Below are positions 51,936 through 62,507 of a stretch of 64,000 nucleotides of DNA, one piece after another. The number at the start of each line of letters is the position of its first letter. Within the stretch, counting starts at the first letter, position 1. The position numbers and the translations under genes were made by a program. This DNA is from Prorocentrum cordatum (Eukaryota; Sar; Dinophyceae; Prorocentrales; Prorocentraceae): the NCBI GenBank assembly GCA_963575745.1, contig CAUYUJ010014349.1:732881-796880 (forward strand), in the 5' to 3' direction. The notes beneath the pieces were generated by a model. That model was not told the DNA's origin, ran no database searches, and was given only the letters and a program-made list of their open reading frames with translations.

Positions 51936-52782
51936 GGGGGGAGTGCTTCTGAGGAGCACCCCTGCTCCTTAGAAGGCGCGGGCCCTGTCTGTAGTTGTAG
52001 GGCCTGCGCCTCCTGAGAAGTAGCCTCCCTCTGAGAATCCTTCGCCCGGCCCCCTACCCCCCCTGTGGCGCCAAGCAGGTGGAGCGAGCGCGGGCACATC
52101 CGGTTCCCATGGGGCAGTTCTCGGGTCCTGGGGCGAGCTGCGACGGAAAGCCGGTCCCTGGCTCCTGCGGTCGAGGGATCCTGGGGCCGACGTGCTGAAA
52201 AGGTCGTGGCGTCTGGGGTCTTGGCTCGGAGGGTTTCGGATTTGGGGCTTCGATGAGGCGTGCCGCAAGGGTTCCTCCTTGGCTCGTGAAGAGGAGCGCG
52301 GTCTGTTCTCCTGCAGGCCAGTTCCGTGCGCCGTGTGACCAGACCGTGTGACCTCATTGCGAGCATTGCGCACGCATGTCTTCAGCAAACAGGACAGCCA
52401 TAATGAGGGTCGCGCCAGGTTGATGGTCGAAGTTCTGGAGGGCATCGGGCATTTCTCGTCTAGTAGCCGCTCACCGTCGAGGGTTCTCCAGTGGGCGCCT
52501 CTCCGACGTGCTGCCAGCGGACCCCGAGGATGGCCCTTCGACAGGGCGTGGCGGCGCCGCAGGGGATGGCGCGAGGGAGCTGGCCTCCCCGAGAAGGCGA
52601 GGGGGCTTGTCAGCAGGTGTGGGGGCCTTGGAAGGGCCCCGGGGGGCCTGTGGGATGGCCTCCAAGACGGCGGGCGGGGGGGGACCTGGGTCAGTGGGAG
52701 GGCGCAGACGGGGGGGGGGGCGCTCAAGGCCCCCATGCCCCATGCTTTCTCGGAAACTCCCCCGCCTTTTTGGGAGGTTCCT

Positions 52783-52850
52783 CCTCCGCCTCCTCCTTCT
52801 CCTCCTCCTCCTTCTCCTCCTCCTCCTCCTCCTCCTCATCCTCCCCCTTC
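52783..52850. repeat. (TCC)n microsatellite
   Basis: Short CTC/CTT trinucleotide run just outside the 3' end of the minus-strand retroelement. Confidence 0.9.
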
Positions 52851-52894
52851 TTCCCCGAGGGTAGCGCGCGCACGTCCGTGCACGCACCGCTGAA

Positions 52895-53950
52895 CTAGGG
52901 GCCCAGGGCCACCACTGAGGTGCGCACCTTAGCCCCCTTCACATGAGGGACATATCCCCCCTCCGTGGCCCTTATGGCCCGAGCCCCGTGGACCCCTGGC
53001 TTAGTGCAGGGTCGGGCCAACGATTTGAGCTGCACCGAAGTGGCAGCACCACAGACCTGGCACCCAACCACCGCAAAGTGGTGGCGGTCAAGCGCCCGAT
53101 CTGTGACAAAACACACAAGCTTGTGGCCGTTAAGTCCGTCGGCGATGATCCGACGATTGGCCTCGACGGCCCGCGACACAACGGCACCAGGGCACTCCGC
53201 CTTCGAGGGCGACGGAACACGGCACCGCACGCACCACCTGGCCCCTTCTGGGCCGACCAGCTCGTGCCCAAGCTTGGGAAAGACCAGCTGCAGCACAGGC
53301 GCCTTGTTTGGCCTGGCGCCAGGCCTCATTAAAACCGTATCTCGTGAGTCCACAGAAGCCCCAGCTCGCGCGATGAAATGAGCAACGTCCTCGACAAGAA
53401 CCTGCGCGAGCTGGAACCTCTCACGATCAGAGGCCGCCAGCCTACGTTGGCTGGCCGCAAACTTCGCCCAAATATCAGCCGACAAATTTCCGAACCGATC
53501 GCGGCGCGAAATCCGTCCGCGCACCACATCAGCTTCGGAGAGATGGGCGCGAACCCTCCGAACCTGGAGCCTTTGGGGCCCAACCCCACCAAAGTCGTCC
53601 AGGGCGGCCCAGAAAACGCGCCAGAGTTCGGCCCAGGCCGCAGCATAGGTCGTAGTCCCTTGAGGACCGCGCTCTATGCCGTCAGTTACAAACTTCGAAT
53701 CAGTGACCGCGCATATGGGCGGCACCGAGATACGCAGCAGCTTCACAAGCGCGAACAGCTCTGCGCCATCGATGTCACGATAGGCAAATGGCAGCCTGCC
53801 GTGTACCACGTCGCTGATTCCCAGCGGATCGGCATCATGCAGCACCACGATCGCCCACCCCGCCGAACTCACACCGTCCCACCCACCATCGAAAAGCGAG
53901 CCATCTAGGAAAGCTTCGCGGGCACACAAGACGCCGCCTCCAGCATGCAT
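52895..53950 (-). CDS. Retroelement RNase H domain with C-terminal region
   Basis: 351-codon minus-strand frame. DGSLFDGGWDG (Asp16), DGAELFALVKLL (Glu64), AVTDSKFVTDG (Asp84) and GNLSADIWAK (Asp159) supply the D-E-D-D active-site set of RNase H type I, with RVRAHLSEAD (His136) before the last Asp. The C-terminal part has WCVRCRVPSPSKAEC and VVGCQVCGAATSV, two Cys pairs that may bind zinc. In the other frame, homology continues upstream (RVPDDDCETW) and meets the reverse transcriptase at about 53980, so this is the 3' half of one element after a single frameshift. RNase H would degrade the RNA strand of RNA-DNA hybrids during retrotransposition. Confidence 0.85.
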   Translation of the reverse strand: MHAGGGVLCAREAFLDGSLFDGGWDGVSSAGWAIVVLHDADPLGISDVVHGRLPFAYRDIDGAELFALVKLLRISVPPICAVTDSKFVTDGIERGPQGTTTYAAAWAELWRVFWAALDDFGGVGPQRLQVRRVRAHLSEADVVRGRISRRDRFGNLSADIWAKFAASQRRLAASDRERFQLAQVLVEDVAHFIARAGASVDSRDTVLMRPGARPNKAPVLQLVFPKLGHELVGPEGARWCVRCRVPSPSKAECPGAVVSRAVEANRRIIADGLNGHKLVCFVTDRALDRHHFAVVGCQVCGAATSVQLKSLARPCTKPGVHGARAIRATEGGYVPHVKGAKVRTSVVALGP

Positions 53951-53982
53951 CTGCCACGTCTCGCAATCATCGTCGGGGACTC

Positions 53983-55341
53983 TTAAATGAGTCGGGCACG
54001 GAGGGCGATGGCCACAGCCCGCGCTCTAGCAAACACTGCACCTGCGGGCAAGGCAGCCTCGCAAGTAGCATCTGAAACCTGTCGGGCATGGGGGGGCGCT
54101 CGCCTTCCGCGAGCTCCCTGGCATTCGCAGTGGCGGTGGACCAGGGACCCGATCCCAGGACAAAGAAGGCACCCAGACGAAGCCACGAAACCAGCTTCAC
54201 GCTTCCTCGCCATCGGCCACTGCACATTAATCAAAACACTCCTAAGGTAAGCACGCTCTTGCAAGGCCAAGCTGCCTAGGTCTCTACACTGGTGACTCTG
54301 GGGCCGCGAACCTTTCAGAAGCCGAAGAAGGGGTGCCATCACAGCACCTTTGCCCAGATGCTCGTACCCTTCAGCACCAGCAACTTTGGCCCACTGCCAG
54401 GCCTCAATACCGCGGACCAGGAGTTTCCTGAGGTACCATGCCGAGACGTCCCGAATGTTCACCGAGGCGCCATCGTGCGCGATCCAGGTGAGCACGTCAT
54501 GGCCTGAGAACTTCCAGGAGATCCGATCGAGGGACAACTTTACGGCCCCGAAGGGCCCCTGGACCTGGGACCACATCTGAACCTTCTTGGCCTCCAGGAG
54601 CCCGTCCGACACGACCTTCACGGGGATCCAATATTCCCACATCGCACGCGCAAGCGCAAGGACAGGAAGCAGTGTGGCACGAACAATCGGGTCGAGCTCC
54701 TTGCCCAACATGAGCGCCATCGTCCTGGACTTCCCTGCACCGTGCCTCTCGATCGCAGAGAACATGAGACTTCGAATGGAATCCAACTCCGTTGCTGAGG
54801 TACCAGTCACCGAAGCCCCATAGGTTACTCCAGCCTCCATACCTGCACGCGCCACGAGCTGGGCCGCCACTCTCTTTCGGGGACCACAACAAAACTTCCG
54901 AAGTCGGTGTATTTTTGATCGCGCCGAACGAAGTCGCTCGTGTCGGACCCGCCGAATCACACGACGCCCACAAGTAAAATCGGCTCCGAGGTTTCTTTCA
55001 TGTCGGGACGCCAGGGCCCCGATACGACCAAGCTGCCGAGCAATATCAGAACGCACCTCACTACTACTTGACATCACCCGCGTCTTGTCACCGTGTAACT
55101 GTAGCTGGCACAAATCAAGCTCACGTTGCAAAGCCTTGGACGCCTGAACTATCTCACGCGTGACGACCTTACACGATCTAATCCTGTGCAGAATAATGTC
55201 GTCGACCACCACAAACGGAGCCACCGACCGTCCTAAGGACCATACTCGATCGAGAGGTTGGAGCAGGACAAGCTTGAGGAACGTGGTGGCCCATCCGTCA
55301 CCAGGCAGGATGGTCTGATCAACCTGCAGCTCGTCCGAGAC
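53983..55341 (-). pseudogene. Retroelement reverse transcriptase, C-terminal half
   Basis: Part of a long minus-strand frame that opens at 55851. Retroelement-like sequence starts near 55341: VSDELQVDQTILPGDGWATT (the region before motif C), LVLLQPLDRV, then FVVVDDIILHRI (motif C, V-D-D). Thumb and connection-like sequence follows (LQLHGDKTRVMSSSSEVRSD, ARAGMEAGVTYGASVTGTSA, YLRSVLINVQWPMARKREAG, CECQGARGRRAPPH). Motif A and the endonuclease are absent, so the element is 5'-truncated, as is usual for target-primed reverse transcription. The part of the frame upstream of 55341 looks unrelated. It is followed by RNase H after a frameshift at about 53980. Confidence 0.75.
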
Positions 55342-55849
55342 CGCGGTGCCGAGGGTGGGTCCTTGGCGGGATCGAGCGGCTCTTGCCTCGCACCTTTTCC
55401 GCCAGAGCCAGCCTCCCACGGGGGCGGGTCTTCGTCCCCGGGGGGCAGCAGTTGCCCCGCGTTGTCTCCGACGCCGTGCCCCCCCTGCACGACGGGGGCC
55501 TCCTGCCAGGGGTAACGACGGGGCGGGGCTCGACGTAAACGGTGTTTTGGCGATTTCGTGAACCGTTCTCGTTTTGATGTTGTTTTGCAGCAGAGGCGAA
55601 ACCAAGACAAGACGAGGGAAACCGATAACAACACGAGCACGAGCCAAACACTGCTTGGGTCGAGCCCCGCGACAGGGGTGGACCTGGCCCAGGGGGACGC
55701 TGCATCGACCCCCGAGCACCCGCTCACCGCCCGTCGGGGCCCGGGTGCCCCACTCCGCCCAGAAGCGTCCCATTTCGCCGTCGAGGGCCCACCTGGCCGA
55801 TCTGCATGCGAGGCATCGCCGATTCCAAGTCGATGTTCCCCCCCTGAGC

Positions 55850-56038
55850 ATCAGTATCGTTTAACCGATGCCGATACCCATCCCCATCCACATCTCGAGC
55901 CCCACCGTCTCACCACCGCAATTGGGGATAGGCTCCTCGAACCCCGAAGAGAGCAGCCTATATCCCCATTGGGGGGGTAAATCGGCCAGTGGGGCCCAGC
56001 CCACGCTGGTGGGGATGGAGATCGGTTAAGCGATGCTC
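55850..56038. mobile_element. Dispersed repeat or MITE, GTTTAACCGATG/GATCGGTTAAGC, copy 2
   Basis: Inverted ends CGTTTAACCGATGC and GATCGGTTAAGCGATG enclose CCCATCCCCATCC and CGGCCAGTGGGGCCCAG. It is collinear with 35895-36062, where the left end is lost. Confidence 0.7.
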
Positions 56039-56910
56039 AGAGCTAGACCTCCGTCATCGTCCCAACTCATGCCCCATCCCTGGACCAGTCTTCGCAGCGG
56101 CGCGCGTCTTAGAACACTCCACGGGGGCCCGGAAAGCGATGCCCAGAGCGCCGAAAGCAAGAGTGGAGTGCCGGTCGCGCTTCTTTTTCTTGTGAGACGC
56201 CCCTCCCCCGCTGTGTTCCCCTTCCTCCAGCCACGGGGCGACTCCTCGAGCTTGTGCAGAAGGGGGCGCCCCTCACGCCATGCCTGCGTGCGCGGTGTGA
56301 TGCAGCGCGCACGCCTCGGGATTGCACCCGCTGCTTGGAACGCCAAGGGATTCATCAATTCCCTTGGCCTCGCGGCGCGAAACGGGGCGGCCTTCCCTCC
56401 TTGCCGCTTGGGTCGAGGAAGCGCAGACATGGATTACGGCGAGTGGGTTGGCGACGGCCCCCGTTTCCCTGCATCATCGTTCCGCTCCGTAGCCAAATCA
56501 GGCGGCACTTGCCCCATGTTTCGAAGGTACCCTCCCCGATCCATGTTGGCGTGTGCCCGATTCGGGGCCCGTCTCAGAAGCCTGGAGGCCCTTCTGAGAA
56601 GGCCCCCTGCTTCCCAAGGAGCACCCCGCTTCCTTGCTCGTAAGAGGCCCCCCTGCCTTCGCATAGGCTCCCTTAATGGAGGATGACGATTAATAAATGA
56701 CCGGGGGTCGTGTTCACGCGGCGGCGCCCGGGATGACGATTAGAAAAAACCGGCCGCGGGCTGGACAACTATTTTTACCTAACAGCGAAGACTGATAGGT
56801 TTCTAGTGGTGTCAAAAGAAAGCATCTGATGACTCAGAAGGGAGGTCTGGGCGGCATCCGGACAGCGAGGGCCGGGCTCAGGGCCAGGTTCGTTTTAAGC
56901 AAACAGTCAC

Positions 56911-57345
56911 ACACTTCGTGCTCTTTCGACCTCCCAGAACTCCATTCCCAGGCCACATTCTAAATGCCCGGAGCCAACTGTAGGCCACTTCGTGCTCTTC
57001 GACTTCCCAGAACTCCATTCCCGGGCCACATTTTGGATGCCCGGAGCCACCTGTAGGCCACTTCGTGTTCTTCGACTTCCCAGAACTCCATTCCTGGGCC
57101 ACATTCTCCGGAGCCAACTGTAGGCCACTTCGTGCTCTTGGATATCCCAGAACACAATTCCCGGGCCACATTTTGAATGCCCGGAGCCAACTGTAGGCCA
57201 CTTCGTGCTCCTCCACTTCCCAGAACTCCACTCTCGGGCCACATTTTGAATGCCCGGAGCCAACTGTACGCCACTTCGTGCTCTTCCACTTCCCAGACTT
57301 CCAAGACTCATCATCTTCATCATCATCGTCGTCCCCGTAGCCTTC
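56911..57345. repeat. 73-base satellite, array 1 (six units)
   Basis: Units start CACTTCGTGCTCTTCGACTT and contain CCCAGAACTCCATTC and GGAGCCAACTGTAGGC. Starts at 56911, 56986, 57059, 57126, 57199 and 57272 give spacings of 75, 73, 67, 73 and 73. Confidence 0.95.
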
Positions 57346-57841
57346 TTGGCTACAGCCCTGCTTTCGAAGATTTCCTTTCAAAGGAACTGCGCAGCGCCTA
57401 CTGCGCACCTTAATGCCAGGACATGCTGATAGTTGCTGCTGCTAGTGTAGCTATTGCTGCTGCAACTACTGGCAGTGCCACTGCGACTGCCGCTGATGTT
57501 GCCACTGCGACTGCCACTGCGAATCCGAATGCGACTGCGAGAACACCAGAATTCTACAACAGCACTCTTACATGAATGCCACAGGCAATGTTTCCAGCTA
57601 TGCTTCTACACATCGCTGTTAGGTTGCTTTGCCGGGATAATTTTAAATCGCCCTCCTCCAGTCAGAAAATTGTGCAGAAATAGCAGAAAACTATTTTTCG
57701 AATCGTTCTCTCCCACTTTTACTTAACAGCGAAGACTGATAGGCTCTCTAGTAGGGTCAAAACAAGGCATCTTGACGCACCAGGGGGGTCTGGGCGCGAT
57801 CCGGGGGAGGATGCCGGGGACTTTTTTAGCCAACCGTAACG

Positions 57842-58190
57842 CACTTCGTGGTCTTCGAGTTCCCAGAATTCCATTCCTGGGCATGATTTTGAATGCCCGG
57901 AGCCAACTGTAGGCCACTTCGTGTTCTTCGTGTTCCCAGAACTCCATTCCTGGGCATGATTTTGAATGCCCGGAGCCAACTGTAATCCACTTCGTGTTCT
58001 TCGAGTTCCCAGAACTCCATTCCTGGGCATGATTTTGAATGCCCGGAGCCAACTGTAGGCCACTTCGTGGTCTTCGAGTTTCCAGAACTCCATTCCTGGG
58101 CATGATTTTGAATGCCCGGAGCCAACTGTACGCCACTTCGTGTTCTTCGAGTTCCCAGAACTCCTTCCCGGGCCACATTTTGAATGCTGA
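57842..58190. repeat. 73-base satellite, array 2 (five units)
   Basis: Same unit as array 1 but with GGGCATGATTTTGAATGC in place of GGGCCACATTTTGAATGC; spacing 73. Confidence 0.95.
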
Positions 58191-59530
58191 GGCAGGCTGA
58201 TGCTGAGGCTGAGGCAGGCTGAGGCTGAGGCAGGCTGAGGCTGAGGCCGAGGCTGAAGGCAGACTGAGGCTGAGGCTGAAGCAGGCTGAGGCTGAGGCTG
58301 AGGCAGGCTGAGGCTGAGGCTGAGGCAGGCTGATGCTGAGGCAGGCTGAGGCTGAGGCTGAGGCTGATGCAGGCTGAGGCTGAGGCAGGCTGAGGCTGAG
58401 GCCGAGGCTGAAGGCAGACTGAGGCTGAGGCTGAAGCAGGCTGAGGCTGAGGCTGAGGCAGGCTGAGGCTGAGGCTGAGGCAGGCTGATGCTGAGGCAGG
58501 CTGAGGCTGAGGCTGAGGCTGATGCAGGCTGAGGCTGAGGCAGGCTGAGGCTGAGGCTGAGGCTGAGGAGGCTGAGGCAGGCTGAGTGAGGCAGGCTGAG
58601 GCCGAGGCTGAGGCTGATGCAGGCTGAGGCTGAGGCAGGCTGAGGCTGAGGCCGAGGCTGAAGGCAGACTGAGGCTGAGGCTGAAGCAGGCTGAGGCTGA
58701 GGCAGAGGCAGGCTGAGGAGGCTGAGGCAGGCTGAGGCTGAGGCAGGCTGAGGCTGAGGCTGAGGCTGATGCAGGCTGAGGCTGAGGCAGGCTGAGGCTG
58801 AGGCCGAGGCTGAAGGCAGACTGAGGCTGAGGCTGAAGCAGGCTGAGGCTGAGGCTGAGGCAGGCTGAGGCTGAGGCTGAGGCAGGCTGATGCTGAGGCA
58901 GGCTGAGGCTGAGGCTGAGGCTGATGCAGGCTGAGGCTGAGGCAGGCTGAGGCTGAGGCCGAGGCTGAAGGCAGACTGAGGCTGAGGCTGAAGCAGGCTG
59001 AGGCTGAGGCTGAGGCAGGCTGAGGCTGAGGCTGAGGCAGGCTGATGCTGAGGCAGGCTGAGGCTGAGGCTGAGGCTGAGCAGGCTGAGGCTGAGGCAGG
59101 CTGAGGCTGAGGCCTGAGGCTGAAGGCAGACTGAGGCTGAGGCTGAAGCAGGCTGAGGCTGAGGCAGAGGCAGGCTGAGGCTGAGGCTGAGGCTGAGGCT
59201 GAGGCTGAGGCTGAGGCTGAGGCTGAGGCTGATGCAGGCTGAGGCTGAGGCAGGCTGAGGCTGAGGCCGAGGCTGAAGGCAGACTGAGGCTGAGGCTGAA
59301 GCAGGCTGAGGCTGAGGCTGAGGCAGGCTGAGGCTGAGGCTGAGGCAGGCTGAGGCTGAGGCTGAGGCTGAGGCTGAGGCTGAGGCTGAGGCTGACTGAG
59401 GCTGAGGGCTGAGGCTGAGGCCGAGGCTGAAGCAGACTGAGGCTGAGGCTGAAGCAGGCTGAGGCTGAGGCTGAGGCAGGCTGAGGCTGAGGCTGAGGCT
59501 GAGGCTGAGGCAGGCTGAGGCTGAGGCTGT
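58190..59530. repeat. GAGGCTGAGGCAGGCT minisatellite
   Basis: Hexamers GAGGCT and GAGGCA are arranged in a higher-order unit of about 160 bases (marked by GCCGAGGCTGAAGGCAGACT) that recurs at least six times. The long minus-strand Ser/Leu/Pro/Gln/Ala frame is a by-product of the period. Confidence 0.95.
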
Positions 59531-59999
59531 GACTGCGACTGCCGTTGCCACTGCGACTGTCATCGCGAATGCGACTACGACTGCGAGAACAGCAGAATTC
59601 TACAACTGGATTCTCATCTGAATCTTAAGGGGAATGCTTCCAGATATGCTCCTACACATCGCTGTTAGGTTGCTTTGCCGGGATAATGTTTATTAATCGT
59701 CATCCCGCATTATTGTGAAGCCGGCCCCCTCGCGCTGCCCCCCAGTCTGCGCGCCGCCGAGTTCGGATGCGTTTCGACCGGAGCCTGCTTTCGGACAGGG
59801 GGCCCGTCGAGACCACGGCGGCTCTCTCGGCCTGGTAGTCCAGAGCCGCTCGAGCTCTGCACCTGGGCCCCTTTCCAAGCTCCAGACGGCCCCGCGTTTC
59901 GAGGCGGGCCCGGCCGGTAAGGCGAGGTGCCTCCAGAGGGCCCAGAAACGACGGAAAAAAGAAGGGTAGGGCAAAACAGGGCTAGGATCGGGATAAATC

Positions 60000-60050
60000 G
60001 CTCCAGAGCGTTCCGGAGCGCTCTCAGAGCGTTCCGGAACGCTCTGGAGC
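60000..60050. other. 51-base near-perfect palindrome
   Basis: Outer arms GCTCCAGAGCGTTCCGGA and TCCGGAACGCTCTGGAGC surround CGCTCTCAGAGCG; only one pair beyond the centre mismatches. 59706-60660 otherwise has no supported gene. Confidence 0.75.
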
Positions 60051-60845
60051 GGCCGCGGCGCCCAATACATCCTCCAAACCCGCTGATTCATCCCGATCCG
60101 ATTTTGTCCCGACCTTCGCGTCGTTTTATAGGGCCGCCGTTGTTGACGAGCGAACAGCACACACCCATACCCATGGGGGGGCAGGCGGGGCTATGGGCGC
60201 GTGTTGTCGGATGGGGGTCCCCGCGCGAAAAGGAAGCGTTCCCAGGGGTCCGACCGACAACCTGCACCCATACCCATAGCCGGTCCTTATCCCTCCGACA
60301 TCCCTATGGGTATCCATCGGTCGTTCAAAGTAGGTGTTTTTGGAGTCCCAGATGCCAATCTACTTTAGGCGCCTTCCTACTTCAAGGATCGAGCGGCTTC
60401 ACCTTATCCTTCCTTCTCCCCAGGCGGGCGGAAGCCTCATCTGCTTCCAGCGCTTTCCCGATCGTGCTTCTACCTGTACTTCTTCCGACCGATGGGCATG
60501 GGTGTGTCTTGGTCACTCGACCTGATCCCGAGGCTTTGCCTCCTCCCGGCCTCGCTCTGAGGCTGCGCCCCCCTTCTTCTCCCCCGTCTCTGCGTAATTC
60601 AAGCTCTGCGCGGCCCGCTTAGCTTCGACCGGAAGAGGTGCGCTCTCGACCCGCGAATCAAAAACAAGTGTGTCTTGGTCCCTCGTCAGTGGTCTCGACC
60701 GGCCCTCCCCCGACGGTCCACTCGGTCCGCGCTGGCCCCGCGCCTCGGCACCGAGCGAGGAGGCCCGAGGAGCCGCGGCCTGCTCCCGAGGCGCCTGCTC
60801 CGCCCCTCGCCCGGGCCCGCCTCGGCGCGCCGCGGCGCGCCGCCT

Positions 60846-60985
60846 CGGCCCCGACGGCGGCAGCGACGGCGACCACGCCGACGGCGACCACGCCGACGGC
60901 GGCGACGACTGCGCCGCCGCCGACGCCGCCGCCGCCGCCGCCACCGCCGCCGCCGACGGCCACGGCGGCGGCGCCAGCAACGATG
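60846..60985. repeat. Degenerate (GACGGC)n/(CGC)n microsatellite
   Basis: GACGGCGACCACGCC words, then CCGCCG runs, then GACGAC. Confidence 0.85.
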
Positions 60986-61164
60986 ACGACGACGACCAGT
61001 TTTGTCGGGCGAGGCGTCACGGGGGAGGGGAGCGGTGCGTGGGAGGGGCGAAGGGAGGTGCGCCTCTCGTGCACTTTCGAGGGCCCCAAAGGGGCCCTGT
61101 GGGGCCGAACAGGGGCACGCAAGGTGCACGTTTCCCAGACATCCGGCGTCTGGACTTTTCGAGG

Positions 61165-61285
61165 CACAAGCCCCCGACTTCTCGACCGCTTCCCCAGGAC
61201 CAGGCTTTCCTTCCGAGTCGTTTCCTGTCGGCCCCGAGGCCCGGCAAGAGGCCGACAGCTGTGAAGAGCCTCCGCTCGATGTTTG
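61165..61285 (+). repeat. GAGTCGTTTC-type dispersed repeat
   Basis: TCGACCGCTTCCCCAGGACC, CCGAGTCGTTTCCTG and CCCGAGGCCCGGCAAGAGGC match the arms at 36170-36340 and, inverted, 63615-63720. Confidence 0.7.
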
Positions 61286-61562
61286 TCCGGGAGGCCGGAG
61301 GTCTGGGCCCCTCACCCCCCCCGCCTGTCGCCCCCCACTGGCTGAGCAGCGGCCACGGCACGACGCCCGGCCGCGGCGGCCCGGGGGCACCCGGGCGGCG
61401 GCGGCTCCAGCGCCCGAGGCGTGCGCGCCCGTGGCGCTCGGCACCCCGGCGCCGCCGGACCCGCGGGGCCTCCTGCACGCACGCGCGGCGTCGCCGCAGG
61501 CCCGCCGCCGCGGCGCGCCGCCGACGCGCGCGAAGGGCCGGTGGCTCAGAGGAGGAGAAGGG

Positions 61563-61734
61563 TACACACGGTTCACTTCTAACTCTTCGAACGTTCTTTG
61601 ATTCTTTGGGGGGGCCAAGACCCTTTCATTTCTGATGCTTCTGTCCTGGGCCTCTTCCTGGCCACTAGGGGGCCAGGAACACTTAGAAACGAGCGCCATT
61701 AGAAATGAGCACGATTAGAAATGAACGACGTGTT
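61563..61734. mobile_element. MITE family TACACGTCGTTC, copy 3
   Basis: Ends TACACACGGTTCACTTCTAA and TTAGAAATGAACGACGTGT. It contains TTCTTTGGGGGGGCCAAGA and GGCCACTAGGGGGCCAGG, collinear with copy 1. Confidence 0.85.
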
Positions 61735-61769
61735 CCCATATGGCTACCCTTCGCCCGTGTTCCCCTCTC

Positions 61770-61895
61770 TGGGCCTCCTGAAGGCCCTCGTCGCCGTCGC
61801 TGGGTTCGAGTCGAAGTCCTGGTCAGAACGCGCCCTGGAGAGGTCAGGGGTGTAGCGGTATTGGTACCTTCTGGTTTCCCTATTGGCGGCATACA
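61770..61895 (+). repeat. Dispersed repeat CTCGTCGCCGTCGCTGG, copy 3
   Basis: CGTCGCTGGGTTCGAGTCGA, AGTCCTGGTCAGAACG and GGTATTGGTACCTTCTGG appear in the same order as at 23715 and 33785. It lies about 35 bases after a TACACGTCGTTC element. Confidence 0.8.
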
Positions 61896-62084
61896 TATAG
61901 CAAGCCCAGACGTCCAGCGTCTCGAGGAGATCGAGGCGGAGTCCGGCATTGGCAGAACGCCTCCCCAGGCAAGTCGGTTGAGGAGATTTGCACCAGCTCG
62001 CTCGGCATTGGCATTCGAGTATGCCGGTGCAGTCCCCACGCGGCTTCGCTGCAGTGGAGGCCTGTCCACAGGAAACCTTCCACA

Positions 62085-62222
62085 AGAAGCCTACCCCTGA
62101 GACCCCAGGACGTCCATGGATTTTTGGTGTGGGAGCGTCACGCTTTCCACAGCAAAATCATCGAAACCAAGAAATCCGGGGCACCCTGGAGGCAAGCAGA
62201 GTGTTTCTTGGCATGGGCCCCC
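62085..62222 (-). repeat. Dispersed repeat CCCATGCCAAG...GGACGTCC, copy 3 (inverted)
   Basis: Reverse-complement orientation of 21640-21800: CCCAGGACGTCCATGG, GGGAGCGTCACGCTTTCC, GGGGCACCCTGGAGGCAAGC and TTCTTGGCATGGG. Confidence 0.75.
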
Positions 62223-62384
62223 ACTGGAATTGACGCCCTTTCGCAGGATAAGTTCGTTTGTTATTGGACGTCGGTTAGCTACCCCCGTTGGGGTGCACTC
62301 GGAATGCGGTGCCGTGCGCACACGGAGTCTCTCCCTGGCATCTTTCGCTAAAGAGCGTTTTGCTCACGGGGGTTCTGTCCACCC

Positions 62385-62469
62385 ACGATTGTGGACGCCG
62401 ATCAATGGAGAGGAAGCATGTTGCCAAATAATTCCCAGATGTCTAAAACATGTCTTTAAGCATGTCGTT

Positions 62470-62507
<38 letters not shown>

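Larger units (their letters stand above)
56681..59705. mobile_element. 3 kb composite element with 17-base terminal inverted repeats, filled with satellites
   Basis: GGATGACGATTAATAAA (56681-56697) and TTTATTAATCGTCATCC (59689-59705) are exact reverse complements. Inside are two related units that each start with AACAGCGAAGACTGATAGG (56780 and 57725). Each ends with CACATCGCTGTTAGG plus TTGCTTTGCCGGGATAAT (57612 and 59656). Both carry an array of a 73-base unit. No transposase frame was found. Confidence 0.75.

Noticed and set aside
56911-58190. CRISPR-like array (regular 73-base repeats)
   Set aside because: The whole unit is conserved with no variable spacers, the genome is eukaryotic and there are no cas genes.
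57719-59563. 614-codon minus-strand open frame of Ser/Leu/Pro/Gln/Ala
   Set aside because: It is a by-product of the hexamer-based GAGGCT minisatellite; stops are excluded by the period and no non-repetitive domain is present.
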